From contig JAFDFT010000032.1 of assembly GCA_019309685.1 (NCBI GenBank), positions 1 to 11,634 on the forward strand: a DNA stretch of 11,634 bases. The letters are read 5' to 3'. The position numbers and the translations under genes were made by a program. Below the pieces are notes generated by a model. That model worked only from the letters and a program-made list of their open reading frames with translations, was not told the DNA's origin and ran no database searches. The number at the start of each line of letters is the position of its first letter. The first letter of the stretch is position 1. This document shows positions 1-6,408 of the stretch, piece by piece. Origin of the DNA: Deltaproteobacteria bacterium. GTDB lineage: Bacteria > Desulfobacterota > Desulfobacteria > Desulfobacterales > JAABPS01.

Positions 1-402
1 CAGAAGCGCTGCGCACAAGCCTGGCATAAGTATGGAAAGCCGTTCATCCTGCACTCCTGCGGTCAGATCGATGCCCTCATGGAGGACCTCATCAAGGAAG
101 TCGGGATTGACGGAAGGCACAGCTTCGAGGATGTGATAGAATCGGTGGAGAGCATTTATGAGCGTTATGGTGACCGGATCGCGATCCTGGGTGGGGTGGT
201 GGACGTGGGGCTTTTGTCCATGGGCAGCACGGACCAGGTGCGCGCCCGTGTAAGAAAGATCCTGGATACCTGCGGTAAAAACGGTGGCTTTGCTATAGGG
301 TTCGGAAACTTGGTTACCAACTACGCGAAAATCGAGAATTACTATGCCATGATCGACGAGACCAGGAAATGGAATGAGGAGATGGGACTTTCTTCCCTCT
401 AA
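1..402 (+). CDS. URO-D-superfamily protein, C-terminal fragment (5' end outside window)
   Basis: The frame is open from base 1 and ends at TAA 400-402, giving about 133 C-terminal residues. It reads as the second half of a uroporphyrinogen-decarboxylase-like TIM barrel of the kind found in cobamide-dependent methyltransferase systems (MtaA/CmuA relatives). An H-S-C-G motif (52-63) sits at the end of a beta strand, as in zinc-dependent members. It is followed by a G-I-D-G-R-H-S-F-E-D segment and an I-L-G-G strand. The usual C-terminal Cys that completes the His-x-Cys...Cys zinc site in MtaA is not seen; the equivalent stretch reads G-F-G-N-L-V-T-N. It may therefore be a non-zinc or differently liganded member, acting in the cytoplasm. 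A true haem-pathway HemE is unlikely because of these motifs. The downstream URO-D-like gene has the same strand after 137 bp and is a divergent paralogue. Family is clear, substrate unknown. Confidence 0.8.
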   Translation, partial: QKRCAQAWHKYGKPFILHSCGQIDALMEDLIKEVGIDGRHSFEDVIESVESIYERYGDRIAILGGVVDVGLLSMGSTDQVRARVRKILDTCGKNGGFAIGFGNLVTNYAKIENYYAMIDETRKWNEEMGLSSL

Positions 403-539
403 ATATAGCTCGCATATCAAATTAAGATACACACAACATATTACAAAATATCATTTGGCATGCATTTCTGATTCGATAATAAAATGATTCAGATAAAGCG
501 AGTGCTTATCAATAGATAGGAGAAGAGGGAAAAGCGACA

Positions 540-1784
540 ATGAATAGCAAGCAAAGGTCAAAAGCGGTCATAGCTGGAAAGACACCTGATAGATTAGCCA
601 CACTAAGTGGTTGGATAAGTTGGCCCAGAGATTTGATAAAACTTTCAAACTTGACAGAAGAAGACTATATAAGAGATCGTGACAATGTGGCGGTTACTGC
701 ATATCAGAATCTTGGGGTGGATGGGCTGCTTGGGTATATCGCAAATATTGATCTTGATTCATTTGGTGTTTTTGGCCTCGGAAGATGTGGCGGCCCGAGT
801 TACGGGCCTGACCATACGGGAGATGATGGCCTCTCCGGAAGTCTTGGCCGAAAAAACAATATTGGTGAATGACTTCCTTGGCGGCGATGGCATGCCGCTG
901 GTGGCAAATCCCTATTGCGGGCCTTTTGAAGGCCTTGCCTATGCTAAAGCCAATGGAAGAAATGATGTTTTTGTCTGGAAAGACTATACAACCCCATTTA
1001 TCCGCGAAGGCTTTATATGCCAGACCGAAGAAGACATCGAAAAGCTGAAGATTCCTGATCATTACTCCGTGGAACCCTGGCCCACACTTTTTAAAGCCAT
1101 CGCCATTGTTCAGGAAAGGACAGGCATGGGGGGAGATCAATTCAGCCCGAGCCTTACCTGGTCGAGTGTCCAGATGCTCAGAGGCAGTCAGGCATACTTG
1201 GATGTCAAAAAAATCCGGATCTTTTAATGGAGCTATGTGAAAAAATATATGCCTCCCAATGGAACTACTATGAGGCATACCGAGATATAGCAGGGCCGCC
1301 CGTCGGCGCGCTTCAGTGCTCTTATGCTTTTAATCAGCACATGCTCAGCTTCGACGACGCTTGGAAATTTGAGGGCCAGTTTATTGCCAGGTTTGCCAAA
1401 GAATCAGGCTTGCCTTTGATTATCCACAACTGCGGGTTCAAACCCTATCATATTGAACTGATCGAAAAGCTCCAACAGGAAGGGATTCAGATCCAGGCCG
1501 TCAATGCAAGTCATCCCCTGGATATTGATTGGTGGGTGGAATTCAGGAAGAAATACCCTGAAATTACCATTATGGGAGGGTTACATGTAAGTGCCGAGAT
1601 GGAAAACGGAACCCCGCAAGATGTCGAGAACCGGGTAAAAGAAGTCATCAAAAAACTGGGCGGCACCGGCAGACTGGTTATTACGCCTACATGCTGCATG
1701 CCCTGGCGGGTTCCATTAAGCAACATAAAGGCTGTCGTTGAAGCAGTGGAGAAGTTCGGCGCCTATCCCATCAACATTGATTAA
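540..1784 (+). pseudogene. URO-D/MtaA-like methyltransferase gene broken by two one-base frameshifts
   Basis: The start at 540 is supported by a GAGGGA-type ribosome site at 525-530. The reading frame begins M-N-S-K-Q-R-S-K-A-V-I-A-G-K-T-P-D-R, a typical URO-D N-terminus. After D-S-F-G-V the family-like sequence continues only in the next frame (A-S-E-D-V-A-A-R-V-T-G), implying one extra T in the T5 run at 769-773. That frame stays family-like to D-V-K-K and then stops at 1225-1227. The homologous sequence resumes one base back (N-P-D-L-L-M-E-L-C-E-K), implying one missing A in the A7 run at 1207-1213. Corrected, the protein is about 414 residues, a normal length for the family. Zinc ligands typical of MtaA are visible: H-N-C-G at 1425-1436 and T-C-C-M-P at 1689-1703. 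Methyl transfer between a corrinoid and a thiol is inferred. Sequencing error is possible, but other homopolymer-rich genes here are intact. Confidence 0.8.
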
Positions 1785-1997
1785 AGGCTGTAAAGGGGTT
1801 TGCGTATACCTATTGCCCCAGACTCTCCGGGTTCCGGGAAGACAACTATTTTTCTTCAAGTCATAAAGTATTTTTCCGCATAAAAAATTAACCGTCATTG
1901 TTAATGAAGTTATTCATTTGGAATAATTTTAATAAAAAGATATTATTTCAATCATTAAAATTAATCAAAATTCGATATTTCTTATGGTGAAAATTTT

Positions 1998-3449
1998 ATG
2001 ACGTATGAGGCAAATTTAGAATCATTAGCTAAGAAAGAAATACCAGATTGGTTTCAAGATGCGAAACTAGGCATATTTATTCACTGGGGGCTTTATTCTG
2101 TACCTGCATTTGCTCCAATAAAATATGGAGATATTACGAATACAATAGGTGATTACGGGCCTGTTTTTCATTTTGCTCATAATCCATATTCTGAATGGTA
2201 TTTGAATTCATTGCGGATTAATAAGGATGAATACAAAGAATATCATGAAAATACCTATGGAGAGAATTTTAAATATAATGATTTTATTCCAATATTTAAT
2301 AAGGAAGCAAAAAACTGGAACCCTGAAGAATGGATTAATTTATTTAAAGATATAGGAGCAAAATATATCGTCTTTACTACAAAACATGCTGATGGTTTTT
2401 CTTTATGGCCAAGTAAGGTCAAACATCCAATAAAGGATATTTATCAAGCAGATCGTGATATTGTTAGCGAACTCACAAAATGTGCACGAGAAAATGGATT
2501 AAAAATGGGATTGTATTATTGTGGAGGTTTGGATTGGTCTTTTCAACAAGAACCAATACGTGATTCAACAACTTTATTGACTAATATCCCTGATACCCAA
2601 GAATATGCAGATTATGTTGATAATCAAATAATTGAACTCATTGATAAATTTAAGCCCGAAATTCTATGGAATGATATATCATACCCCAGAAAAGCTAAGA
2701 TTTTTGAAATTATTGCACACTATTTTAACAGTGTTCCCAACGGAGTAGTCAATGATAGATGGGCAAGATATCCTAAATGGTTTAAAATATTACCCAACAC
2801 CCTTATTTTAAAGAAAATAATTAATTCCTTATCCAAAAGCGTCATTAAAAAAGAGGGTTTTCAAGGAGGTCCTCCAAAAGAATTTTCAAATTTTTCAACC
2901 CCCGAATATCGCCCAAATTATAATCTAACTCGTTATAAATGGGAAGCAACACGAGGGATTGGTCGTTCGTTTGGATATAATCAAATGGAAACTATAGATC
3001 ATTTTCTTACAGTAAAAGAGCTTATCCATTATTTTATTGATATTGTTTCTAAAAATGGGAACCTACTTCTAAATGTTGGACCAATGGCAGATGGAACGAT
3101 ACCTGAAATTCAAAAAGAGCGCTTAACGGGATTAGGTAAGTGGATTAAAGTAAATGGTGAAGCAATTTATGGCTCCCGACCATGGAAACGAGCGGAGGGG
3201 ATAACAGAAAATGGAATATCGTTGAGATTTACACGCAAAGGTAATTTTCTGTATGTATTTATTTTAGATAAACTTAATTCATCACGATTGACTCTACTTG
3301 ATATTGATTTGAAAATAATAAATTCTGCAACAATATTGGGATATGATGATGTAAAAATAGAATTAGATAATGAAAATTTGATCGTATCTATACCCTTTGA
3401 AGTAAAAGAATCATCTGCCTATGTTTTAAAATTGCAAATATATGAATAA
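1998..3449 (+). CDS. alpha-L-fucosidase, GH29 family
   Basis: The 483-residue product hydrolyses terminal alpha-L-fucosyl linkages with retention of configuration. The GH29 (beta/alpha)8 barrel covers roughly residues 15-385. Visible signatures are F-I-H-W-G (27-31), T-T-K-H-A-D-G-F (127-134), L-W-N-D (223-226), W-E-A-T-R-G (315-320) and G-N-L-L-L-N-V-G-P-M-A-D-G (354-366). Asp226 fits the catalytic nucleophile (Asp224 in the Thermotoga maritima enzyme). The acid/base is probably Glu303 in T-P-E-Y, less certainly. A lysine- and aromatic-rich stretch of about 35 residues, near 256-297, separates these and looks like an insertion. The C-terminal 85 residues resemble the usual beta-sandwich. There is no signal peptide, so it is probably cytoplasmic and acts on imported oligosaccharides. 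The start is the first ATG of the frame, with a weak GGTGA seven bases upstream. It is far more AT-rich than its neighbours and stands alone, suggesting transfer. Confidence 0.92.
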   Translation: MTYEANLESLAKKEIPDWFQDAKLGIFIHWGLYSVPAFAPIKYGDITNTIGDYGPVFHFAHNPYSEWYLNSLRINKDEYKEYHENTYGENFKYNDFIPIFNKEAKNWNPEEWINLFKDIGAKYIVFTTKHADGFSLWPSKVKHPIKDIYQADRDIVSELTKCARENGLKMGLYYCGGLDWSFQQEPIRDSTTLLTNIPDTQEYADYVDNQIIELIDKFKPEILWNDISYPRKAKIFEIIAHYFNSVPNGVVNDRWARYPKWFKILPNTLILKKIINSLSKSVIKKEGFQGGPPKEFSNFSTPEYRPNYNLTRYKWEATRGIGRSFGYNQMETIDHFLTVKELIHYFIDIVSKNGNLLLNVGPMADGTIPEIQKERLTGLGKWIKVNGEAIYGSRPWKRAEGITENGISLRFTRKGNFLYVFILDKLNSSRLTLLDIDLKIINSATILGYDDVKIELDNENLIVSIPFEVKESSAYVLKLQIYE

Positions 3450-3523
3450 ATCATTTCAATTTTGAAAAAAGAAATTAAAAAGTGGGATTATTATTTAACT
3501 GAATTGGATATTTATGGCCTGCC

Positions 3524-3535
3524 CCCAAAAAAATT
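3524..3535 (+). repeat. left arm of a possible inverted repeat flanking the transketolase genes
   Basis: The 12-mer CCCAAAAAAATT here is exactly complementary to AATTTTTTTGGG at 5790-5801. Both arms lie outside the split transketolase operon and its candidate promoter. The sequence around this arm (GCCTGCCCCCAAAAAAATTG, 3518-3537 region) resembles the ends of some IS3-type elements, but this is from memory. Both arms contain a seven-base homopolymer, so a chance match is quite possible. Confidence 0.25.
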
Positions 3536-3581
3536 GATCCAGTTTTCAAGTTAGGATTATGATAAAGACTGAGATCAAAAC

Positions 3582-3589
3582 AAGGAGGT
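3582..3589 (+). promoter_or_regulatory. orphan Shine-Dalgarno-like site without a gene
   Basis: AAGGAGGT is a near-perfect ribosome binding site on the plus strand, but no ATG, GTG or TTG follows at a workable distance. It runs straight into the 3' end of the transketolase C subunit gene, which lies on the other strand, and its last base is shared with that gene's stop codon. It may mark the junction where the start of a lost gene, for example an IS transposase, was replaced. It could equally be chance. Confidence 0.3.
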
Positions 3590-4590
3590 CAGTCGGCGTC
3601 CTCATCAATTTTCTTTCGTTCTACTCCCATAATTTCACAGACGGCATCCGCGATCCCTTCCATGTCAATCTTATAATGCCCATACAGATCATCTGGGTAG
3701 CCAATGACGGAAAACACATCGGGAATTCCCAGCCGCTTGAATTTGCATTGAACTCCCGCCTCGGCAAGAACTTCAGCAACGGCACTTCCAAGACCACCAA
3801 GAATATTGTGTTCTTCGGCTGTAAGAATTGTTCCTGTTTCCTCCGCCGCCTTCAGGATGGTCTCTGTATCAAGAGGTTTTATTGTGTGCATGTTTATTAC
3901 CCTGACGCGGGGCCCTTCAGTGTCTGCAAGTTTATCCGCAGCATCCATGGCAGCCTTCACACAGTTGCCACAAGCGATAATCGAGATATCGCTTCCCTCT
4001 TTCATCGTGATGGCCTTGCCCAGTTTAAAATTATAATCCACGGTCTCGTAAGCGGGAGGTTCAAGTCCCCTGCCTATCCGCATATAAAGAGGACCGTAAT
4101 GATTCGCACATGCCTGAATGATCTTTGCCGTCTCAATACCATCAGCCGGGACGGTTACGGTCATGTTCGCAAATGTCCTCATAATGCCAATGTCTTCAGT
4201 GGCATGGTGGGTCGTTCCGCCATTGCCCATGCTGAGACCGGCGTGCGTTCCTATTATCTTCACATTCAGATTCGGATAACAAATATCCGTTCGCACCTGC
4301 TCGCCTGCTCGCATGGAGGCAAAACAGGCGAAGGTGGCAACATAAGGCTTCTTTCCCGCAAGAGCCAGACCGGCAGCCACACTTACCATGTTCTGTTCCG
4401 CAATTCCCATATTAAAAGACCGCTCCGGAAATGCGGAAAAGAACGTTCCAATTTTCGAGGACTTCGCGAGATCCGCGGTCAGACACACTATACTCGAATC
4501 GCTCTTCCCAAGGTCCGCAATGGTCTGGCCGAAAAACTGTCCCTGTGTCATTGAATTCAAATCTTCTATAGTGTATGAAAGTCCACCCAT
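3589..4590 (-). CDS. transketolase, C-terminal subunit (split transketolase)
   Basis: The 333-residue protein matches the second half of transketolase, carrying the pyrimidine-binding and C-terminal domains. G-I-A-E-Q-N-M (62-68) holds the catalytic glutamate, Glu65, which activates the thiamine diphosphate (ThDP) aminopyrimidine ring. H-H-A-T-E-D-I-G (128-135) and M-R-I-G-R-G (170-175) are also typical of small split transketolases. The C-terminal domain, from about residue 200, contains A-E-E-H-N-I-L-G-G-L-G-S-A (258-270). The start follows the N-subunit stop by 14 bp, with a GAGAGG ribosome site overlapping that stop (4599-4606), so translation is probably coupled. The enzyme works as a complex with the N subunit in the cytoplasm, moving two-carbon ketol units between sugar phosphates. 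Split transketolases also serve specialised routes such as apulose and sulfoquinovose breakdown; nothing here decides the substrate. Confidence 0.93.
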   Translation of the reverse strand: MGGLSYTIEDLNSMTQGQFFGQTIADLGKSDSSIVCLTADLAKSSKIGTFFSAFPERSFNMGIAEQNMVSVAAGLALAGKKPYVATFACFASMRAGEQVRTDICYPNLNVKIIGTHAGLSMGNGGTTHHATEDIGIMRTFANMTVTVPADGIETAKIIQACANHYGPLYMRIGRGLEPPAYETVDYNFKLGKAITMKEGSDISIIACGNCVKAAMDAADKLADTEGPRVRVINMHTIKPLDTETILKAAEETGTILTAEEHNILGGLGSAVAEVLAEAGVQCKFKRLGIPDVFSVIGYPDDLYGHYKIDMEGIADAVCEIMGVERKKIDEDAD

Positions 4591-4604
4591 TTTTCCAATT
4601 CCTC

Positions 4605-5456
4605 TCAGAGAGTCATTTTGTCGATATCGGTGATCGCCGATTTTGCAGCATCCTCATCCAGTCCGCCATAGTGCCACTTCGGTTCGTTTTCCATAAAGGA
4701 AACGCCCTTGCCCTTGACTGTATTACATATAATACAAACAGGGTTTTCGTTTGTGGCAGGTGGCAGTTTCTCGAAAGTATCGAGTAGTTCCTGATAGTCG
4801 TGCCCTTTTATGACTTTTGTGTTGAAACCGAATGCTTTCCATTTATCTTCGAGCGGTTCGAGGCTCATGATCTTCTCGGTGGGGCCGTCAAGCATGTGCT
4901 GATTGCGGTCCACGATGGCTATCAGATTTCCAAGTTTGTAATGATGGGCGGCCATTGCCGCTTCCCAGACGGATCCTTCATTGCATTCCCCATCACCGAG
5001 AAGACAGAATACGCGCCATGATGTCTTGTCCAGTCTGGCGCCTATCGCCAGACCGACCGATATCGAAAGGCCGTGCCCAAGAGAGCCCGTGCTCATGTCG
5101 ATTCCCGGAACTTTCTTCATATCAGGGTGCATGCCGAAAGGACTCAGGTACTGATTGAAATCCATCATCATGTCTTCCGGGTAGTATCCTACATCAGCGA
5201 GCACTGGGCATATTCCCACTCCGCCATGTCCTTTACTGAGAATGAACCTGTCGCGATCCGGCTTACTCGGATTTTTTGGATCAATGTTCAGGATGTGGTA
5301 GTACATTGTCAGCAGAATTTCAGTCATTGACAGGCCGCCACCCACATGACCACCGCCTGCGGTGACGACAAGCTGAATTATTTTCTTTCTTATGTCCACT
5401 GATTTCTTTGTCAGAAACTTCATCAGCTCTTCACGATTTTGACAATTATGCAACAT
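4605..5456 (-). CDS. transketolase, N-terminal subunit (split transketolase)
   Basis: The 283-residue protein is the pyrophosphate-binding half of transketolase. The ThDP/metal motif begins at G-D-G-E-C-N-E-G (154-161) and ends at D-R-N (183-185). Active-site histidine motifs are visible in S-K-G-H-G-G (74-79) and T-G-S-L-G-H-G-L (123-130). G-H-V-G-G-G-L-S (36-43) and K-G-K-G-V-S-F-M (248-255) complete the family pattern. The start is well supported: a GGAGGG ribosome site (5464-5469) lies seven bases upstream. It is the first gene of a two-gene operon with the C subunit, and both are needed for one active site at the dimer interface. No pentose kinase, epimerase or sugar-phosphate isomerase lies beside it, so the pathway is not evident. 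A promoter candidate lies at 5742-5770. Confidence 0.93.
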   Translation of the reverse strand: MLHNCQNREELMKFLTKKSVDIRKKIIQLVVTAGGGHVGGGLSMTEILLTMYYHILNIDPKNPSKPDRDRFILSKGHGGVGICPVLADVGYYPEDMMMDFNQYLSPFGMHPDMKKVPGIDMSTGSLGHGLSISVGLAIGARLDKTSWRVFCLLGDGECNEGSVWEAAMAAHHYKLGNLIAIVDRNQHMLDGPTEKIMSLEPLEDKWKAFGFNTKVIKGHDYQELLDTFEKLPPATNENPVCIICNTVKGKGVSFMENEPKWHYGGLDEDAAKSAITDIDKMTL

Positions 5457-5688
5457 TGTCTTGCCCTCCAGCCATTAGTTTTTCGATTGATACTTCTTGC
5501 GACAAGATCCTTGCACCCCATTTCCTTCAAAATCTTCGGAAACATGCTGAATGCAGGTTTTATTATAGGAAGCAGGAAAGAGCTTTGGGAATATTCCCGG
5601 TCGCTTTGAGTCTTCCAAGTATGATGCAGAGCACAGCGTTTTCCTTCCTCTGCCAGAACCGAAGAGAATAATCCGCCGAACGGGTCAT
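5457..5688 (-). pseudogene. possible decayed Rrf2-family regulator remnant
   Basis: No single frame here gives a recognisable protein. Read across frames on the minus strand, pieces appear in the order expected for an Rrf2-type winged-helix regulator. An ATG at 5688, with a GGGGAAG ribosome-like site upstream, begins M-T-R-S-A-D-Y-S-L-R, close to the usual Rrf2 start. Then come L-A-E-E-G-K-R in another frame, A-T-G-N-I-P-K-A-L near 5610-5570, and F-P-K-I-L-K-E-M-G-C-K-D-L-V-A-R-S from about 5542. A last piece, L-S-Q-E-V-S-I-E-K-L-M, ends at a TAA overlapping the transketolase start. At least three frameshifts are required, so this is pattern matching with a real risk of over-reading. If correct, a former local regulator of the transketolase operon has been lost. 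Confidence 0.25.
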
Positions 5689-5741
5689 TGTGACTTCCCC
5701 AAAGGTTGTTATCTTCCGATTGATGACTTTCCAACCGTCAT

Positions 5742-5770
5742 ACGATATCTCGCAGGCGAAATGCTGTCAA
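5742..5770 (-). promoter_or_regulatory. sigma70-type promoter candidate for the transketolase operon
   Basis: On the minus strand a perfect TTGACA (5765-5770) is followed after exactly 17 bp by TATCGT (5742-5747), matching four of six -10 bases. It points towards the split transketolase genes, with the N-subunit start about 290 bp downstream. That leaves a long leader containing the possible Rrf2-like remnant, and may have been that gene's own promoter. Confidence 0.4.
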
Positions 5771-5789
5771 CTTAGTTTCTACTGAATTT

Positions 5790-5801
5790 AATTTTTTTGG
5801 G
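5790..5801 (-). repeat. right arm of a possible inverted repeat flanking the transketolase genes
   Basis: AATTTTTTTGGG is the exact complement of 3524-3535. Going inwards the match weakens: the left arm continues GATCCAGT and the right arm AAATTCAGT, which align with one gap. The pair encloses the whole transketolase operon plus its candidate promoter. No target-site duplication could be identified by eye. Confidence 0.25.
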
Positions 5802-5833
5802 AAGAGAAAGAATAAAATATCCTTATTGAAATT

Positions 5834-5873
5834 ACCGAAAAGTTACTTGGTAACATTTTCCCGGTATAACGGG
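5834..5873. repeat. compound inverted repeat, possible operator or hairpin
   Basis: ACCGAAAAGTTAC (5834-5846), a TTG spacer and GTAACATTTTCCCGGT (5850-5865) form an imperfect dyad with a perfect GTTAC/GTAAC core and matching outer ends. Overlapping its right arm is a second near-palindrome, CCCGGTATAACGGG (5860-5873), broken only at one symmetric pair. Its position between divergent transcription units suits an operator, but no bound factor can be named. Confidence 0.4.
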
Positions 5874-6108
5874 TTGGATACTTAAAATCCTATTCTTACA
5901 TTATATCAGACAATTACAGTCCTCAAATTATTGTTGCTTTACAATGGAAAAGTCGATAATTTATGAGCTCTGATTCACAAAATTCAAATTAAGAGCCCAT
6001 AACGATTATCTCTATACTGAAACTCGGTGGAATACAGTACCGGTATGAATGGAAGGTGGCGGCTTAAGCAAATCCTCATGTGGTCTGCTTACTTGATAGG
6101 GCTCGTGA

Positions 6109-6126
6109 CAAGGATAACTATCCTTG
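6109..6126. repeat. 18-bp palindrome
   Basis: CAAGGATA, two central bases AC, and TATCCTTG form eight-base arms with perfect complementarity. No T-run follows directly on either side, so it does not look like an intrinsic terminator. A regulator site or mobile-element remnant is possible. Confidence 0.45.
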
Positions 6127-6169
6127 CTGCATCAAATAGACAGCTTCATTCTTCCAATGTAATCAAAAA

Positions 6170-6261
6170 TCTCATCAAAAAAAACACTGATTGAATTTTT
6201 CAGGTTCGATGTACTGAAAGGAATTAGACTCTTTTTTCGGTTTGATTCAATTTTGATGAGA
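6170..6261. repeat. long-range inverted repeat with interrupted arms
   Basis: TCTCATCAAAA (6170-6180) is the exact complement of TTTTGATGAGA (6251-6261). Further in, ATTGAAT (6190-6196) pairs with ATTCAAT (6245-6251, sharing one base with the outer arm). The inner arms are separated from the outer arm by about ten bases on the left side only. This could fold into a bulged hairpin with a loop of about 50 bases, or be a decayed element end. Confidence 0.35.
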
Positions 6262-6408
6262 CACGTGCAAGGTCATCACCGATTTTTGTCGATTTTTTAA
6301 AAGCTGGATATTGATTTATTTGGGATTCGCACCAAAATATCATTCTGGACTGGTTGAGAAAAGTAAGAAATATAAAGCATTAAACAACCTTTACCAAAGA
6401 GACAGCAT

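Larger units (their letters stand above)
5771..6408. other. long non-coding block rich in inverted repeats
   Basis: No convincing gene was found on either strand. The block is AT-rich with many short stop-bounded frames. It contains at least three dyads (5834-5873, 6109-6126, 6170-6261) and the right arm of a possible inverted repeat (5790-5801). It separates the divergently transcribed transketolase operon and symporter gene. One short plus-strand stretch ending at TAA near 6060 translates as L-G-G-I-Q-Y-R-Y-E-W-K-V-A-A and could be the tail of a lost gene, but it is too short to assign. No clear promoter for the symporter was identified. Confidence 0.6.

Noticed and set aside
1201..1230. 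Programmed -1 frameshift or a coupled two-gene arrangement at the A7 run and the overlapping stop/start TAATG.
   Set aside because: The in-frame codons read C AAA AAA A, not the classic A AAA AAG site. The upstream T5 frameshift also has to be explained, and the sequence on both sides is one continuous family domain. A broken single gene is simpler.
1823..1855. A hairpin around CCGG-GTT-CCGG with a T5 run following, as a terminator for the broken methyltransferase gene.
   Set aside because: The stem contains a mismatch and a G-U pair and the T-run begins about seven bases after the stem; too weak to call.
3559..4554. A 331-codon open frame on the plus strand.
   Set aside because: It lies antisense to the transketolase C subunit gene, shows no family features, and the opposite strand has clear catalytic motifs. 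The ribosome-like AAGGAGGT lies inside the frame, not before its start.
5995..6060. A short frame ending in Y-R-Y-E-W-K-V-A-A, possibly the tail of a transposase.
   Set aside because: Only about 20 codons are open and no other transposase motif lies upstream, so the family cannot be supported.
6045..6194. A 49-codon plus-strand frame with a hydrophobic middle.
   Set aside because: There is no ribosome site before the ATG, no recognisable similarity, and it overlaps the palindrome region; probably chance.
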